Below are positions 62,520 through 64,000 of a stretch of DNA of 64,000 nt, in pieces. The translations under genes and the position numbers were made by a program. Each line of letters starts with the position of its first letter. The stretch's first letter is position 1. Source of the stretch: Elysia chlorotica (lineage: Eukaryota; Mollusca; Gastropoda; Plakobranchidae); assembly GCA_003991915.1 (NCBI GenBank), contig RQTK01000535.1:1-64000 (forward strand), in the 5' to 3' direction. The notes under the pieces were generated by a model. The model saw only the letters and a list, made by a program, of their open reading frames with translations, did no database searches and was not told the origin of the DNA.

Positions 62520-62837
62520 ACATTCCCGAAACTTTCTGCTCCATTCTGTCTCTCTGTCCCACCCTCTCTCAGGCTCACATGCATACAGGCAACAACCTGG
62601 CGGATTGCCCTTAATAGGCGGTACTATTTTAATTTGTTATTTCCTGATTCAACCAAGGTACATTCTTAGTTTCACTAACTTGGGAAGAAAACTTCTATAA
62701 CAATAACAGTCACCAGATACTTGCAAAAAAACCTCCTTTTTCATTCGTACCTTTTAAGTGCTTACTAGAGTAACCGATTCTGCCCTTGATGGGATCATTG
62801 GATGACCATTTAAAATATTTTATAAAGAGGAAAAGTG

Positions 62838-62880
<43 letters not shown>

Positions 62881-62987
62881 TCTTAGATAATTATCTATTG
62901 TGCAATATCTCTCCTCCTCCTCCAACCCCTTTTTTTTTAAATCTGCGTATTTGCCTGCCTTTCTGTCTATGTGTGAGAGTTTGAATG

Positions 62988-63052
<65 letters not shown>

Positions 63053-64000
63053 TATGATAAGTAAGAGAGAAATACCATAGACGTCCTTATATTGTTACTG
63101 GCCCTTACAAAAAAAAAAGAATAATCTTGTACACAATTACATTTCTTTTCGAAAATAATATTCAATGGTTCCGTTTTTGTTTGTTTTTTGCTCTATAGTT
63201 ACTCTATAGTGGAGTGATAAACGATAGTTACTCTATAGTGGAGTGATAAACCTTCCCTAGAGCGCTAAGGTTTTAGAGCAAAGAGCTAACACCTGCAAGG
63301 CTAGACTGCGGTACGGTCTCGAACATAAGAGGTTTTTGCCTAGTGCTTAGAGCCACTCCATTGTCGTTGGATTGAAATGAGACCTCTCGTCTTATCAACC
63401 ACTTCCATCCTTAACACGGACTCTTTTTTTTTTTAACCCAATCGCACTTACATAGGTAATGATAAGAGACAGGCTGTATCAAACAACCCATTGAATGAAG
63501 AAAAAATTAATTACAGGTGGCAATACGACACGATGTTATTGTAATGGGAAAACGAAACTCGGTGGCAAAGTTTCAGGCGTTGAAAAAACAAGAAAACAAA
63601 ACGCACGAGCAAAACAAAATCCTAGAATCTTAGGCCTAGATGGAAAACACAGAATTCTGCCCATACTGATATGAATACATAAATTTATCAAAGTATTACA
63701 TAATTACGCATTATGATGAGATAGATGGAGAGTGATGTAACAAACTATTGAACCGTATATCGATTAGTCATGAGAATAGGAGACCAGATAAAGTGTACAA
63801 ACGATGGAGTTCTAATTATCCGCGACGCTGGTAGAACTGTCCAGTTATCATACCGACAGTGCCTTACGAAGTTGACCCACATAGTAATTACATGTACAAA
63901 AAGAGTTCGTCAAATCAATTCGAAAACATCTCTCGACAAGTGAGAGAAAATCACCACCTTCATTGCACTATACCTGAAGTTGATGTTGTCTTTCTAATTG
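62520..64000. other. Intron of the candidate dioxygenase gene or intergenic
   Basis: No second exon is visible. Holds microsatellites and a 28-bp tandem repeat at 63,195-63,251. Confidence 0.5.
62838..63051. repeat. (TA)n and (GATA)n microsatellites
   Basis: (TA)n at about 62,838-62,867 and (GATA)n of about 16 units at 62,988-63,051. Confidence 0.95.

Overview
The window is animal nuclear DNA, most likely from a mollusc and probably a gastropod. It is AT-rich and intron-rich. It carries very long (GA/CT)n arrays, tRNA-derived SINEs, decayed LINEs and short inverted-repeat elements. Its recognisable genes are split into small exons with GT-AG borders. There are no operons, ribosome binding sites or CRISPR arrays. 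The species assignment is inferred from repeat style and from the protein-family matches.

Layout. 1-15.1 kb: no convincing exon, apart from a possible Harbinger-like transposase scrap at the left edge. It holds SINEs, two fold-back structures, a 243-bp MITE and many microsatellites. 15.1-27.9 kb (minus): the first 18 coding exons (893 codons) of translation factor eIF5B, through its complete GTPase domain. The roughly 330-370 codons for the C-terminal domains were not found, so intron 18 must exceed 15 kb or the assembly breaks here. 28.8-29.5 kb: a decayed LINE 3' end. 32.8-34.3 kb (plus): a compact TATA-driven three-exon gene for a 125-residue secreted precursor with a Lys-Arg processing site and a Gly/Thr-rich 55-residue product. 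It belongs to no family I recognise, and a decayed or alternative copy of its last exon lies inside intron 2. 35.1-37.9 kb: a SINE split by an internally deleted LINE with a perfect 23-bp target duplication, and a second longer LINE copy. 39.9-49.4 kb (plus): a complete ten-coding-exon SUPT7L gene (461 aa), a SAGA histone-acetyltransferase complex subunit. 50.4-54.3 kb: a LINE tail, then a tandem duplication of about 1.8 kb. 54.8-58.3 kb: a (GAA)n array and several SINEs. 60.6-60.9 kb (minus): a possible terminal coding exon with its own poly(A) signal. 62.1-62.3 kb (plus): a probable first coding exon of tryptophan 2,3-dioxygenase that runs off the right edge.

The genes are functionally unrelated neighbours: translation initiation, chromatin-linked transcription, a secreted effector and amino-acid catabolism. 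The most novel items are the secreted precursor gene with its duplicated last exon, two elements with CAGGGAT ends and 6-bp target duplications inside eIF5B introns, the LINE-in-SINE insertion, and a SINE family whose shared head and core carry two different tails.
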